Below, piece after piece: positions 62,870 to 64,000 of a DNA stretch of 64,000 bases. Below the pieces are notes generated by a model. That model saw nothing but the letters and a program-made list of their open reading frames with translations, made no database searches and was not told where the DNA came from. This DNA comes from Quillaja saponaria. Taxonomy: Eukaryota > Streptophyta > Magnoliopsida > Fabales > Quillajaceae. The stretch is from positions 18,625,422-18,689,421 of the forward strand of contig CM055610.1 in assembly GCA_029379385.1 (NCBI GenBank). Direction: 5' to 3'. The translations under genes were made by a program, and so were the position numbers. Positions within the stretch are counted from its first letter, which is position 1. Each line of letters begins with the position of its first letter.

Positions 62870-64000
62870 AATTTTTATATTTTTATTGTATGATATTTTT
62901 TAAATTTAAAGTTGTGATATTTTTTAAATTTATAATGTATGATATTTTTAAATTTTAAATTGTATGATATTTTTTTTAATTTATAGTATATGATATTTTA
63001 TAATTTAAAGTGTATGATGTTTTTTAAATTTATGATATTTTTTTAATTTATAATGTATAATAATTTTTAAATTTATAGTGTATGATATTTTTTTTAATTT
63101 ATAGTGTATGACATTCTTCAATATTAATCATGTTTGGTATCAAATTAAAAATTAATCAAAAAAATTAAATACTTTATTTTATATAACCATGAATTATTTG
63201 GACGAAAAATGATAATATGTACCATATTGACTCGATTTTAAAACTGTAAGCAGTTAATTTTATTTTTTTAAACTATAAAAATTAAAATGATTTCTAATAT
63301 ATATTATGAAGAAAAAAAAAATTAGTAACTTTTATATTTAGGGATTTTCACTACTTATTATCACACACTTTAAAATTTTAAAAATATAATACACTTTAAA
63401 TTTAAAAAATATAATACACTTTAAATTTAAAAAATATCATACTCTATAAATTTAAAAATTATCATACACTTTCAAATTTAAAAATATCATACACTATAAA
63501 TTTAAAAAATATCAAACACTTTAAATTTAGAAAATATCATACACTATAAATTTAAAAAATATCAAACACTTTAAATTTAAAAAATATCAAACACTTCAAA
63601 TTAAAAAAATATCATACACTATAAATTTTAAAATTATCATACACTTTAAATTAAATACATTATAAATTAAAAAAAAAATATCATACACTATAAATTTAAA
63701 AATATCAAACACTTTAAATTTAAAAAATATCATACTCTATAAATTTAAAAATTATCATACACTTTAAATTAAAAAAAATATCATACTCTATAAATTTAAA
63801 AATTATCATACACTTTAAATTAAAAAAAAAAATATCATACTCTATAAATTTAAAAATTATCATACACTTTAAATTTAAAAAAATATCAAACACTTCAAAT
63901 TTAAAAAATATCATACACTATAAATTTAAAAATTATCATACACTTTAAATTAAATACATTATAAATTTAAAAAATATCATACACTATAAATTTAAAAATA
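62870..64000. repeat. AT-rich inverted repeat array, truncated by window end
   Basis: Left arm (about 62870-63115) has many copies of tatagtgtatgatatttttt followed by taaattt. Right arm (about 63355-64000) has many copies of the reverse complement (aaaaaatatcatacactata followed by aatttaaa), with an alternate form ending cactttaaattt. A 240-base spacer divides them. The unit is about 20-25 bases and the array continues past the window. Peptides read from it are repeat artefacts. Confidence 0.85.

Noticed and set aside
63720..63914. Repeat peptide (MIIFKFIEYDIF units) on the minus strand
   Set aside because: Translation of the AT-rich array; no evidence of a gene.
62870..64000. CRISPR-like array
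   Set aside because: Units are AT-only, vary in length, have no unique spacers and are in plant nuclear DNA; it is an AT-rich satellite-like inverted array.

Overview
This is a plant nuclear DNA window, almost certainly from a eudicot. It has long AT-rich spacers, GT-AG introns with U-rich acceptors, plant-only families (group III WRKY factors, an EDR4-type zinc-ribbon protein) and plastid-targeted proteins. No virus, plasmid, CRISPR or bacterial feature was seen. The species cannot be told from the sequence. Exons were joined by hand from splice consensus, reading frame and family similarity; nothing was computed or searched.

Layout, left to right. (1) 261-538 (-): small membrane protein, probably cut by an intron or the window edge. 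(2) 3358-9587: a tail-to-tail pair of intact group III WRKY genes, WRKY55-like (+) and WRKY54/70-like (-). (3) 11790-13984 (+): the 58-residue QCR10 subunit of mitochondrial complex III. (4) 15320-19470 (+): elongation factor TFIIS, with a 3-kb intron holding a 243-bp tandem duplication. (5) 20601-21080 (-): a small, probably plastid, protein of unknown function. (6) 22996-40549 (-): a 20-exon SHPRH-type SNF2/PHD/RING protein of about 1,708 residues. (7) 41248-43290 (+): an EIF1AD-type S1/OB-fold protein, head to head with SHPRH. (8) 44600-52645 (+): a 10-exon ABC1 atypical kinase of 540 residues (ABC1K9 type), one of whose introns appears to be GC-AG. (9) 53850-57026 (-): an EDR4-like protein whose exon 1/exon 2 junction is out of frame in this sequence. 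(10) About 59-64 kb: no convincing gene, ending in a large AT-rich inverted repeat array that runs off the window.

The genes do not form one pathway. Three or four are defence-linked (two WRKYs, EDR4) and the rest are housekeeping (respiration, Pol II elongation, DNA repair/ubiquitination, RNA binding, plastid kinase). From memory, the Arabidopsis counterparts fall in separate blocks: At2g40740-At2g40780 (WRKY55, WRKY54, QCR10, SHPRH-like, OB-fold), At2g38560 (TFIIS) and At5g05190/At5g05200 (EDR4, ABC1K9). The window may therefore keep an older order that was later split.

I found no evidence of an undescribed biological system. The observations most worth checking are the EDR4 junction frameshift in an A-homopolymer, the GC-AG intron, the optional in-frame SHPRH exon, the 243-bp intronic duplication and the terminal inverted repeat array.
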